Shown here: positions 31,999-38,823 of the stretch, one piece after another
Layout of the letters: every line of letters begins with the position of its first letter
Numbering within the stretch: the stretch's first letter is position 1
DNA from: Yinghuangia elevatio
GTDB taxonomy: Bacteria; Actinomycetota; Actinomycetes; Streptomycetales; Streptomycetaceae
DNA: 64,000 nt
Assembly (NCBI RefSeq): GCF_040649515.1
Contig: NZ_JBEZFP010000001.1
Location: 164,266 to 228,265, forward strand
Direction of reading: 5' to 3'
Notes under the pieces: model-generated
Told to the model about the DNA's origin: nothing
What the model saw: only the letters and a program-made list of their open reading frames with translations
Databases searched by the model: none
Program-made: the position numbers and the translations under genes

Positions 31999-33267
31999 AT
32001 GGCGAAGAAGAAGCAGGACGGGGAGAACGGCTCGGGCCTGTCCCGGCGGCGTTTGCTGGGCGCGGCCGGGGCGGCCGGGGCTGGCGGCCTGGTCGTGGGA
32101 GCCGCGGGCGGCGCCGTCGGCGCGTCCATGGCCTCCGACGACGGGGGTTCGGGCGCCCGGCTCACGTCGCTCGGCACGACGGCGGTGCCGTTCCACGGGA
32201 CGCGCCAGCCGGGCATCACGACCCCCGCGCAGGCGCGTACCGTGCTCGTCGCGTACGACCTGGAGCCGGGCACCGACCGGGCCGGGACCGCCGCCCTGAT
32301 GCGGCGGTGGTCGGACACCGCGGCCCGCCTCGGCAGGGGCGAACGCCCGGACGCCGACGGGCAGGTGGCGCTCGACGCGGGCCCTTCGTCGCTGACCGCC
32401 ACCTTCGGGTTCGGCGGCTCGCTGTTCGACAAGCTGGGACTGGCCGACCGCCGCCCCGGCGCGCTGAAGGCGCTCCCGTCGTTCCCCGACGAGGAGTTGG
32501 ACGCCACACGCAGCGACGGTGACATGCTGGTCCAGGTGTGCGGCGACGACGCCCTGGTGTGCTTCCACGCGGTACGCACCCTCCAGCGGCTCGCCCGGGG
32601 CGTCGCTCGGGTGCGGTGGCAGATGACCGGCTTCACCCGCTCCCCCGGCGCGACGCTGCGGCCGATGACGCACCGCAACCTGATGGGCCAGGTCGACGGC
32701 ACCGGCAACCCGCAGACCGGGGACGCGGACTTCGACGCGAAGATCTTCATCGGGGACGAGGGCGCGGCCGGCGGCGCGGCGTGGGCGCGCGGCGGCTCGT
32801 ACGTCGTGGTCCGCCGCATCCGCATGCTGCTCGACGCCTGGGACGACCTGGACGTCCCGGCCCAGGAGCACGTCATCGGCCGCCGCAAGGACACCGGCGC
32901 GCCGGTCACCGGCGGCGACGAACGCACCGAACCCGACTACGGCAGGCGCGGGCCCGACGGCCGCCTCGTCATCGCCGAGAACGCCCACATCCGGGTATCC
33001 GCCCCGGAGTTCAACCGCGACGCGACCATGCTCCGCCGCGGCTACTCCTACCACGACGGCTTCCGCCCGGACGGAACCCCGGACGCCGGCCTGCTGTTCA
33101 TCGCCTGGCAGGCCGACCCCCGCCAGGGTTTCGTCCCGGTGCAGCAGAAACTCGCCCGAGGCGACGCCCTGTCGGCGTTCGTCCGGCACGAGACCAGCGG
33201 ATTGTTCGTCGCCCCACCGGGCTGCCCGGAGGGCAGGTATGTGGGACAAGAGCTGCTGGAGGCGTGA
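31999..33267 (+). CDS. dtpA: Tat-exported DyP-type heme peroxidase
   Basis: This 422-residue enzyme has a twin-arginine signal (LSRRRLLGAAGAAGAGG). The DyP fold is shown by GQVDGTGNP (GxxDG motif with the catalytic Asp), the proximal heme His in ENAHIR, and RRGYSYHDGFRPDG. It starts 2 nt after the copCD stop. DyP peroxidases oxidise bulky substrates with H2O2. In Streptomyces lividans a homologue in a similar Sco/ECuC/CopCD cluster is tied to copper-dependent hyphal development. An alternative label is EfeB-type deferrochelatase, but no efeU/efeO genes are present here. Confidence 0.93.
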   Translation: MAKKKQDGENGSGLSRRRLLGAAGAAGAGGLVVGAAGGAVGASMASDDGGSGARLTSLGTTAVPFHGTRQPGITTPAQARTVLVAYDLEPGTDRAGTAALMRRWSDTAARLGRGERPDADGQVALDAGPSSLTATFGFGGSLFDKLGLADRRPGALKALPSFPDEELDATRSDGDMLVQVCGDDALVCFHAVRTLQRLARGVARVRWQMTGFTRSPGATLRPMTHRNLMGQVDGTGNPQTGDADFDAKIFIGDEGAAGGAAWARGGSYVVVRRIRMLLDAWDDLDVPAQEHVIGRRKDTGAPVTGGDERTEPDYGRRGPDGRLVIAENAHIRVSAPEFNRDATMLRRGYSYHDGFRPDGTPDAGLLFIAWQADPRQGFVPVQQKLARGDALSAFVRHETSGLFVAPPGCPEGRYVGQELLEA

Positions 33268-33324
33268 CGCAGTGGGCAATTGCCGGTAGCTGCCCGCTGG
33301 TTGCGGGTGGGCGCCGCCCACCGG

Positions 33325-34977
33325 CTATTCGCGCGGTGGCGGCGCCGCGCCCCACATGAGCTGCACTCGGTCGTACTGGCCGGTGATGATGGCGGCCTGG
33401 TTGTCGAGGCTGTCCGGGTGCTTGGGATTCCAATAACCGCTGTGGCCGCGGGCCCCGTCGGTGGTGAACCGGTTCGCGCCGAACTCGCGGTCGTCAGGGG
33501 TGACTCCGATGACCGGCGCTGTGTAGGCCATCCCACCGAGCACCGGTACGTGGTCACCCTCGGCGCGTGCGACCCACACGTGCTCGCGGCCCACCCCGAA
33601 CTGCGCCGCGTCGTGGGCGTGCATGCCGGGGCTGCCGACGGCCACGATGTCGTCCGCCCCCAAGCCGTCCGGGCCACGCGCCGCCTCGCCGACGACGAGC
33701 GAGCCGTAACTGTGGCCGATCACCGTGACGTGGCCTCCCGCCGCGGGGTCGTGGGTCGCCCGTAGACCGCTCACGAACTTGCCGAGTTGAGGCGCCGCGT
33801 CTTTGGCCTGCTCGGGGTTGAGCGCGTGGGTGAGCGAGTCGGGGGTGTCGTAGCCGAGCCATGTGATGGTCGACGTGTCGCGGCCTCCGGCATCGCGGGC
33901 GGCCGTCCACAGGGCGCGTACGCGGTCGACCTCTTTGTGGGCGTCCTCGATGCCCACGCCCATGCCGGGGACGAACACGGCGGTGTTGCGGGCCCGGTCG
34001 GGATCACCGACCGCGACGACCGCCCTGCCGTCTCCCTTGGCGGAGAAGCCCAGCAAGTAGGAGACGGCCGTACCGGGACCGTCGGGGGCGAAGTCCAGGC
34101 GGGATCGCAGCGCCTCGATCGCGCCCAGACGGGCGGACAGTTCGTCGATCCGCACCGCGAACCGTACGCCGGAGCCTCGGGTTCCTCCGGTGACGCCCGC
34201 CAACTTCGCTTGTTCTGCGGCGAGTTCCTTGCGCAAGGCGTCCTCGGTGGCGCCGAGGACGACGCGGTTCGCCCGATCGCGTACGACGGCCGGCAGTCCG
34301 TCGAGGCCGCCGAGGATCTCGGGGCACGCCACCAGGAACCGCCGACGGTCGCTCTCCGGCAGGGCGTCCCACCACGCCCGTACGGCCTCGGGGCCGCCCT
34401 GCGGAATGCGGGACGCGTCGATGCCCGCCAGCATGGCGACCATGCGTCCGTCGGCGACGGCGTCCGCCCAGCGGTCCATCCCGTCGCGTACCGCGTCGGG
34501 CGCCAGGCGGCCGACCGCGTCACCGAGAAATGCGTCGGCCTCGGCGGCACGGGCGAGGACGTCGGTGATGGCGGCGGCCAACCGGGTCGCGCGCGCCTCC
34601 TCGGTGGCCTCGGCACCGGGCGGCGGGGTGACGCGGCCGTCGTCGGCCACCGCAAGTCCGTACCGCGAGGCGTCGGCGAGCAGCGCGACGAGCGAACTTT
34701 GCGCCGACCGCAGCTCGGTCGCCGCGGTCTCGACCAACGGCCCCACACCGCACGCCTCTTGGGCCGCGAGCCGCAGTTCGGTGTCCTGCCGGTCCAGGGA
34801 CCGGTACCCCGCATCGGCGTCGGCTCCGGTCCAGCCCGAGGCGAGCAGCGGACCTGCGACGCCGGACGCGGTGCGTGCACCCGCGCCGTCGAGATCCACG
34901 GCGAGGGCGGTCCAGTCGCGGGCCGCCGCGTCGAGGGCGTTGAAGCCCGCGTCGCGGAGCTGGGCCAGCGTCACCAC
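33325..34977 (-). CDS. DUF1023 alpha/beta-hydrolase family protein
   Basis: This 550-residue protein has an N-terminal helical half (about 1-230; VTLAQLRDAGFNALDAAARDWTAL) resembling WXG100-type helical domains, and a C-terminal alpha/beta-hydrolase half of the DUF1023 type. The hydrolase half includes TAVFVPGMGVGIEDAHKEVDR, TITWLGYDTPD, the nucleophile elbow VIGHSYGSLVVGEAA, VGSPGMHAHDA and a late His in DGARGHSGYW. DUF1023 proteins usually sit with ESX/WXG100 genes in actinobacteria. The upstream partner at 35164 fits that. It probably hydrolyses an ester or lipid at the cell surface or after export. The GTG-GTG start at 34977 lacks a strong SD. Confidence 0.88.
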   Translation of the reverse strand: MVTLAQLRDAGFNALDAAARDWTALAVDLDGAGARTASGVAGPLLASGWTGADADAGYRSLDRQDTELRLAAQEACGVGPLVETAATELRSAQSSLVALLADASRYGLAVADDGRVTPPPGAEATEEARATRLAAAITDVLARAAEADAFLGDAVGRLAPDAVRDGMDRWADAVADGRMVAMLAGIDASRIPQGGPEAVRAWWDALPESDRRRFLVACPEILGGLDGLPAVVRDRANRVVLGATEDALRKELAAEQAKLAGVTGGTRGSGVRFAVRIDELSARLGAIEALRSRLDFAPDGPGTAVSYLLGFSAKGDGRAVVAVGDPDRARNTAVFVPGMGVGIEDAHKEVDRVRALWTAARDAGGRDTSTITWLGYDTPDSLTHALNPEQAKDAAPQLGKFVSGLRATHDPAAGGHVTVIGHSYGSLVVGEAARGPDGLGADDIVAVGSPGMHAHDAAQFGVGREHVWVARAEGDHVPVLGGMAYTAPVIGVTPDDREFGANRFTTDGARGHSGYWNPKHPDSLDNQAAIITGQYDRVQLMWGAAPPPRE

Positions 34978-35093
34978 AGGATCACCACGGCGTCATCACC
35001 TACTCCGGTCTCTGGTCGGCGTGTTCGAGGCAGCGGTCGGTTCATCGCGGCACGGTCCAGGACGGGCCAGTACGCGACCGTCCGCACGCGACA

Positions 35094-35174
35094 GTCAGTA
35101 CGCGACGGTCAGACCCGGCGGTCAGTACGCCGCGGTCAGTGCGTCGCCGTCAGCACGCCGCGGTCAGCGCACCG
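35094..35174. repeat. tandem array of six 13-14-bp units at the 3' end of the WXG-like gene
   Basis: Units begin gtcag and have a consensus gtcagYacgccgcg: 35094-35107, 35108-35120, 35121-35134, 35135-35148, 35149-35162 and a partial at 35163-35174. The gene stop codon (35164-35166) falls in the last unit. Less regular relatives extend left to about 35040. Confidence 0.75.
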
Positions 35175-35460
35175 CTCCGTCGAACACCTCGGCGGCGGCG
35201 CGATCGGCACTCTCGTCGCTGTCGGCCGTCGCGGTAAGCACGGCGGCGGTATTCGCGAACGCCCCGCCTACCGCGGCGAGTCGGGCCCGCCACGCGTCGG
35301 CGACGGCGACGAGCGCGGCGCCGGTCGCGAACCCGGGGCATCCGGCGGACACCGCCTGTGCGCTGGACACGACGTCGTCGGCCAGCACGGGGAGTTCGGC
35401 GGCGAGGTGTTGTGCGCCCGCCGAGGCGGCACGCAGGGCTGCGGGGTCGGCGCGCATCAT
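35164..35460 (-). CDS. WXG100-like small helical protein
   Basis: This 98-residue, Ala-rich helical-hairpin protein (MMRADPAALRAASAGAQHLA ... LPVLADDVVSSAQAVSAGCPGFATGAALVAVADAWRARLAAVGGAFANTAAVLTATADSDE) fits the size and periodicity of ESX-secreted WXG100/LXG-like partners, though the WXG turn reads CPG/FAT here. It precedes the DUF1023 hydrolase on the same strand with a 186-bp repeat-containing spacer. It may be the secretion or folding partner of the hydrolase. No ESX ATPase is encoded nearby. Confidence 0.7.
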   Translation of the reverse strand: MMRADPAALRAASAGAQHLAAELPVLADDVVSSAQAVSAGCPGFATGAALVAVADAWRARLAAVGGAFANTAAVLTATADSDESADRAAAEVFDGAVR

Positions 35461-35627
35461 CGGCGACTCCGGGACGGTCGGTTCCGACGCGGCGGAACGG
35501 ACGGGCCACCCGCAGTGCGTACGGGCGACGGGCGTGCTGCGAACGCCTGGTGCGAAGCTAGCCCGAGAACTCCGACGGAACGGTCGGTTGGCTGATCATT
35601 CACCGAAAAGAATGGCGAACTCCTGGT

Positions 35628-35700
35628 TTATCCACAGCCCTTCCCCGGCTTATCCCCAACAGTGACCCGGGTTTTCCACAGCCACACGCGGGGATCCACA
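35628..35700 (+). promoter_or_regulatory. array of four phased DnaA-box-like 9-mers
   Basis: TTATCCACA (35628-35636), TTATCCCCA (35650-35658), TTTTCCACA (35672-35680) and GGATCCACA (35692-35700) lie on the same strand at 22, 22 and 20 bp spacing. The first is a perfect E. coli-type DnaA box, and the others deviate at one to three positions from TTRTCCACA. The array lies between the FetB-like gene and the WXG-like gene promoter. Because dnaA and dnaN are not adjacent, it is not oriC itself; DnaA titration or DnaA-dependent regulation is possible. Confidence 0.65.
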
Positions 35701-35720
35701 AGCGCACTGCCGGAATTCGC

Positions 35721-36503
35721 CTAGCTTGTCGGGCTGTTCGTCTGCGGCCGCATGACGAGCCCGCGGGCGACGCACTCGAGGACGGCCGCCACGGCGACGG
35801 CCTCGGTCGCCAACAGCGCGACGAGGACGAAGAGTTGCACCGCACCCGCGTCCACCGGGGACGCACCGCCCAACAGCATCCCGACGAACGCCCCGGGCAG
35901 CGTCACGAGGCCGACGGTGCGGGTCTGGTCGAGAGCGGGGATCAGCGCACCGGAGGCCGCCGGGCGGCAGATCTCCAGGCGGGCGTCCCGATCGGAGAAC
36001 CCCAGCGACAGCGCCGCCTCCACCTCGCCGCGCCGGGTCTCCAGTTCTTCGAGCGAGCGGCGGCCCGCCAGCACGGTCGCGGTGAGCGCGCCACCGAGCT
36101 GGCTGCCGGCGATCGGGATCACCACGAGGCCGTCGAAGGGGATCAGCCCGGTGGCCGCCAGCAGCCCGAGCACCGGAAGCGTGGCGGCGAGCAGGGTCAG
36201 GGCCACCCAGACGTCGACGCGGGTGCCGGTGACGCGGCCGGACGCGGTGACGGCCGCCACCGCGTACATGAGCGCGACGAAGAGCAGGGTCGCCCACCAG
36301 CGGTCGACGACGTGGGTGATGACCGCGGAGACGACAAGCAGTTGCAGCGCGGCGCGTACGCCGGCCACGAGGATGCCGCGCCCGTGTCCGAGGTGGGCCA
36401 GGGCCGCGACCAGCACCGCGGCGAGCAGCAGGCCTGCGACCACCCCGCCGAGCGCGGGCGTCACCGGCAGCAGTGACGCCGCGACGATCATGGGCTCGCT
36501 CAT
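35721..36503 (-). CDS. fetB: FetB/YbbM-like (UPF0014) ABC-type export permease
   Basis: This 260-residue membrane protein has seven or so helices of the UPF0014 family: RAALQLLVVSAVITHVVDRWWATLLFVALMYAVAA, IPFDGLVVIPIAGSQLGGALTATVLAGRRS, EVEAALSLGFSDRDARLEICRPA, PALDQTRTVGLVTLPGAFVGMLLGGASP. In E. coli FetAB exports iron under oxidative stress. No ATPase (fetA) adjoins it here, which is unusual. The ATG at 36503 lacks an SD; ATG 36491 (MIVAAS) is a possible alternative. Confidence 0.88.
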   Translation of the reverse strand: MSEPMIVAASLLPVTPALGGVVAGLLLAAVLVAALAHLGHGRGILVAGVRAALQLLVVSAVITHVVDRWWATLLFVALMYAVAAVTASGRVTGTRVDVWVALTLLAATLPVLGLLAATGLIPFDGLVVIPIAGSQLGGALTATVLAGRRSLEELETRRGEVEAALSLGFSDRDARLEICRPAASGALIPALDQTRTVGLVTLPGAFVGMLLGGASPVDAGAVQLFVLVALLATEAVAVAAVLECVARGLVMRPQTNSPTS

Positions 36504-36564
36504 AGGAGGACGGTAGGCCGCGGTCGAGGGATCCCCGCGGAGCACACCGCGGCAGGCGGGGCGC

Positions 36565-36614
36565 GGGTGGGCTGCCATGCGGACGGGTGGGCTGCCATGC
36601 GGACGGGTGGGCTC
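36565..36614. repeat. 20-bp tandem direct repeat, 2.5 copies, upstream of pheA
   Basis: The unit gggtgggctgccatgcggac occurs exactly at 36565-36584 and 36585-36604, with a partial third copy to 36614. It sits in the divergent promoter region between fetB and pheA. Confidence 0.85.
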
Positions 36615-36625
36615 CGGAAGCGGGC

Positions 36626-36631
36626 TACAGT
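36626..36631 (+). promoter_or_regulatory. -10 hexamer of a leaderless promoter for pheA
   Basis: TACAGT is followed by 7 nt and the ATG at 36639. No SD stands before this ATG. Confidence 0.5.
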
Positions 36632-36638
36632 GGCCGAC

Positions 36639-37583
36639 ATGTCTCCCAGTGCCTCGGCCGGTGCCCCCCGTTGGACCTATCTCGGACCCGAGGGGACCTT
36701 TACCGAGGCTGCGCTGCGTACCCTGCCCGGGGCCGGCGAGGCCGTGTCGATTCCGATGGCCTCGGTGCCGGCCGCGCTCGACGCGGTGCGCCGCGGTGAG
36801 GCGGACGGAGCCGTCGTCCCCCTGGAGAACTCGGTCGAGGGCTCGGTCTCCATCACCCTCGACGAGCTGGCGACCGGCGAACCGCTGCTCATCGAGCGCG
36901 AGATCCTGCTGCCGATCTCGTTCGCGCTGCTGGTGCGCCCCGGCACGGCGTTCGAGGACATCAAGACGGTCTCCAGCCACTCCCACGCGCAGCCGCAGGT
37001 GCGCCGCTGGCTGGCCGCGAACCTGCCGGACGCGCACTGGTCCTCCGCCGCGTCCAACGCCGATGCCGCGCGCCTGGTCCAGGAGGGGCGGTACGACGCC
37101 GCGCTCGCGGGCGAGTTCGCCGCCGCGCGGTACGGCCTGGTGCCCCTGGTCACCGACATCCACGACGTCGAGGGCGCGGTGACCCGGTTCGTGCAGGTGC
37201 GGCGCCCCGGATCGGTCGTCGCGCCGACCGGCGCCGACCGTACGTCCGTCGTCGCGTTCATCGTCGACGACCACGCGGGCGCGCTGCTGGAGATCCTCCA
37301 GGAGTTCGCAGTACGCGGCGTCAACCTCGACCACATCCAGTCCCGGCCCACCGGCGACGGACTCGGCCACTACTTCTTCGCGATCGAGGCCGAGGGGCAC
37401 ATCGCGGACGCCCGGGTCGGCGAGGCCCTCATGGGGCTGCGCCGGGTGTGTGCCGCGGTGCGGTTCCTGGGCTCCTACCCCCGGGCCGACGGCGTGCGCC
37501 CGCAGGTGCGGCGCGGTACCTCGGACCCGGAGTTCGCGGACGCCGCCGACTGGCTCGACCGCTGCCGCCGCGGCGACGGCTGA
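36639..37583 (+). CDS. pheA: prephenate dehydratase
   Basis: This 314-residue enzyme of phenylalanine biosynthesis decarboxylates and dehydrates prephenate to phenylpyruvate. The catalytic domain starts YLGPEGTFTEAALRTLP and includes ADGAVVPLENSVEGSVSITLDEL and the T-R-F motif DIHDVEGAVTRFVQV. A C-terminal ACT domain (TSVVAFIVDDHAGALLEILQEFAVRGVNLDHIQSRPTGD) should bind Phe for feedback inhibition. The start was chosen at 36639 because of the leaderless-type promoter; GTG 36630 is an alternative. The gene ends directly in a heptanucleotide repeat. Confidence 0.95.
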   Translation: MSPSASAGAPRWTYLGPEGTFTEAALRTLPGAGEAVSIPMASVPAALDAVRRGEADGAVVPLENSVEGSVSITLDELATGEPLLIEREILLPISFALLVRPGTAFEDIKTVSSHSHAQPQVRRWLAANLPDAHWSSAASNADAARLVQEGRYDAALAGEFAAARYGLVPLVTDIHDVEGAVTRFVQVRRPGSVVAPTGADRTSVVAFIVDDHAGALLEILQEFAVRGVNLDHIQSRPTGDGLGHYFFAIEAEGHIADARVGEALMGLRRVCAAVRFLGSYPRADGVRPQVRRGTSDPEFADAADWLDRCRRGDG

Positions 37584-37622
37584 CGGCTGACGGCTGACGG
37601 CTGACGGCTGACGGCTGACGGC
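37581..37622. repeat. heptanucleotide tandem repeat TGACGGC, six exact copies
   Basis: Six perfect copies run from the pheA stop codon (37581-37583) to 37622, with most of a seventh unit inside the coding end (37575-37580). It is a microsatellite likely to vary in length between strains. Confidence 0.95.
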
Positions 37623-37710
37623 TGCCGGCGAGACCTTAAGCCGCGACACCCGACGCTGCTACTCCCCCCGGGCCGGGCCGCGTCGCGCGGCGGTACGCGA
37701 CCGCCGCCCG

Positions 37711-38733
37711 CTATGCCGGGAAGTCGAAGCGGTACCCCTGGGCGACCAGCCACGGCAGGAGCTTCGTCAGCGCCGCGACGGTCTGCTCGCGGTCACCGCC
37801 CGCGTCGTGCATGAGCACCACGCCGCCGGGCCGCAGTTCGCGCTTGACCGTCGCGAGGATCCGGTCGGCGCCGCCGCGCTCCCAATCGCGGCTGTCGACC
37901 GACCAGTCCAGCGGCTTCATGCCGAAGGACGCCGCCGTGCCGCGGACCGCCGCGGTCCAACTGCCGCCCGGGGAACGGAACCACGGGATGCGCACGCCGG
38001 GCACGGCCTTGAGGATCGCGTCCCGCGCCATCGTGATCTGCGACCTCAGCTTCGCCTGGGGCAGCCGGGCGATGCGCTCGTCGTGGGTCTCGGAGTGGTC
38101 GCAGAGCTGATGGCCCTTGGCGACGATCGTGCGCAGGAGGTCCGGGTGTTCGCGGGCCTGCTCGCCGACGACGCAGAACGTCGCCTTGGCGTCGTAGCGG
38201 TCGAGGAGGGCCAGCACCTGCGGCGTCCACTCGCTGCTGGGCCCGTCGTCGAACGTGAGCGCCACCGTGCGGCCGGACGACGCGGTGCCGCGTACCAGGG
38301 TGTCGGCGACGGGCGTCGGCACGGTGTTGAAGGCCGGCGGCAAGGCGGGCTCGGCAGCCGGGGCAGCCGGGGGCGCGGCCCGGCCGAGCCGTGGGTCCGG
38401 GGCTGCCCGCGGAGCTCCGGCCGACCGGTCGGCGGCCGACGACGGCGCACCGTCGGCGCCCGTACGGTCCTGGCCCCCGCCCGCTGCGTCGGCCTGCGCG
38501 TCGGGCCGCCCGCTCCGCGCGCCCCCGGGCGTCCCTCCGTCCGTCGCACACCCGGTCGCGGCCAGGACGAGGAGCGCGAGCAAGGCCACGGCACGATGTA
38601 CGCGGGATCCCCGGGCAGTTCGGGCCCGGGCGGCACGAGCCGCACGAGCGGCACGAGCCGCACGAGCGGCACGGGCCCTACGACCCGCAACGGCAACCTC
38701 GGCGGGTGGGACGGCCTGGGCGGCATGCGGCAC
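37711..38733 (-). CDS. NodB/CE4 polysaccharide deacetylase lipoprotein
   Basis: This 340-residue lipoprotein has the CE4 motifs in order: TVALTFDDGPSSEWTPQ (metal Asp), CDHSETHDE (H-x3-H), PWFRSPGGSW, LDWSVDSRDW and GGVVLMHDAGGD. It probably removes acetyl groups from peptidoglycan or another surface glycan. The GTG at 38733 has GAGGAGG 4 nt upstream. The signal peptide is unusual: an extended n-region with five or so consecutive Arg-Ala-Ala units precedes the hydrophobic core and the lipobox VLAATGC, encoded by a tandem DNA repeat near 38631-38680. Confidence 0.92.
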   Translation of the reverse strand: MPHAAQAVPPAEVAVAGRRARAARAARAARAARAARARTARGSRVHRAVALLALLVLAATGCATDGGTPGGARSGRPDAQADAAGGGQDRTGADGAPSSAADRSAGAPRAAPDPRLGRAAPPAAPAAEPALPPAFNTVPTPVADTLVRGTASSGRTVALTFDDGPSSEWTPQVLALLDRYDAKATFCVVGEQAREHPDLLRTIVAKGHQLCDHSETHDERIARLPQAKLRSQITMARDAILKAVPGVRIPWFRSPGGSWTAAVRGTAASFGMKPLDWSVDSRDWERGGADRILATVKRELRPGGVVLMHDAGGDREQTVAALTKLLPWLVAQGYRFDFPA

Positions 38734-38823
38734 GGATCCTCCTCGTGGCAGGCGGTCGGCCGGTGCCCGGCCGCGGACCGGCCGGTCCACCGTGCCACGC
38801 CACAAGGGTGATTTGTCCGATTT

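Noticed and set aside
31999..33267. EfeB iron-uptake component
   Set aside because: The DyP fold and Tat signal fit, but efeU and efeO are absent and the neighbours are all copper proteins. A copper-linked DyP is the better label.
35628..35700. The DnaA-box cluster as the replication origin itself
   Set aside because: Only four boxes are present, and neither dnaA nor dnaN lies beside them. Streptomyces origins carry many more boxes between those two genes.
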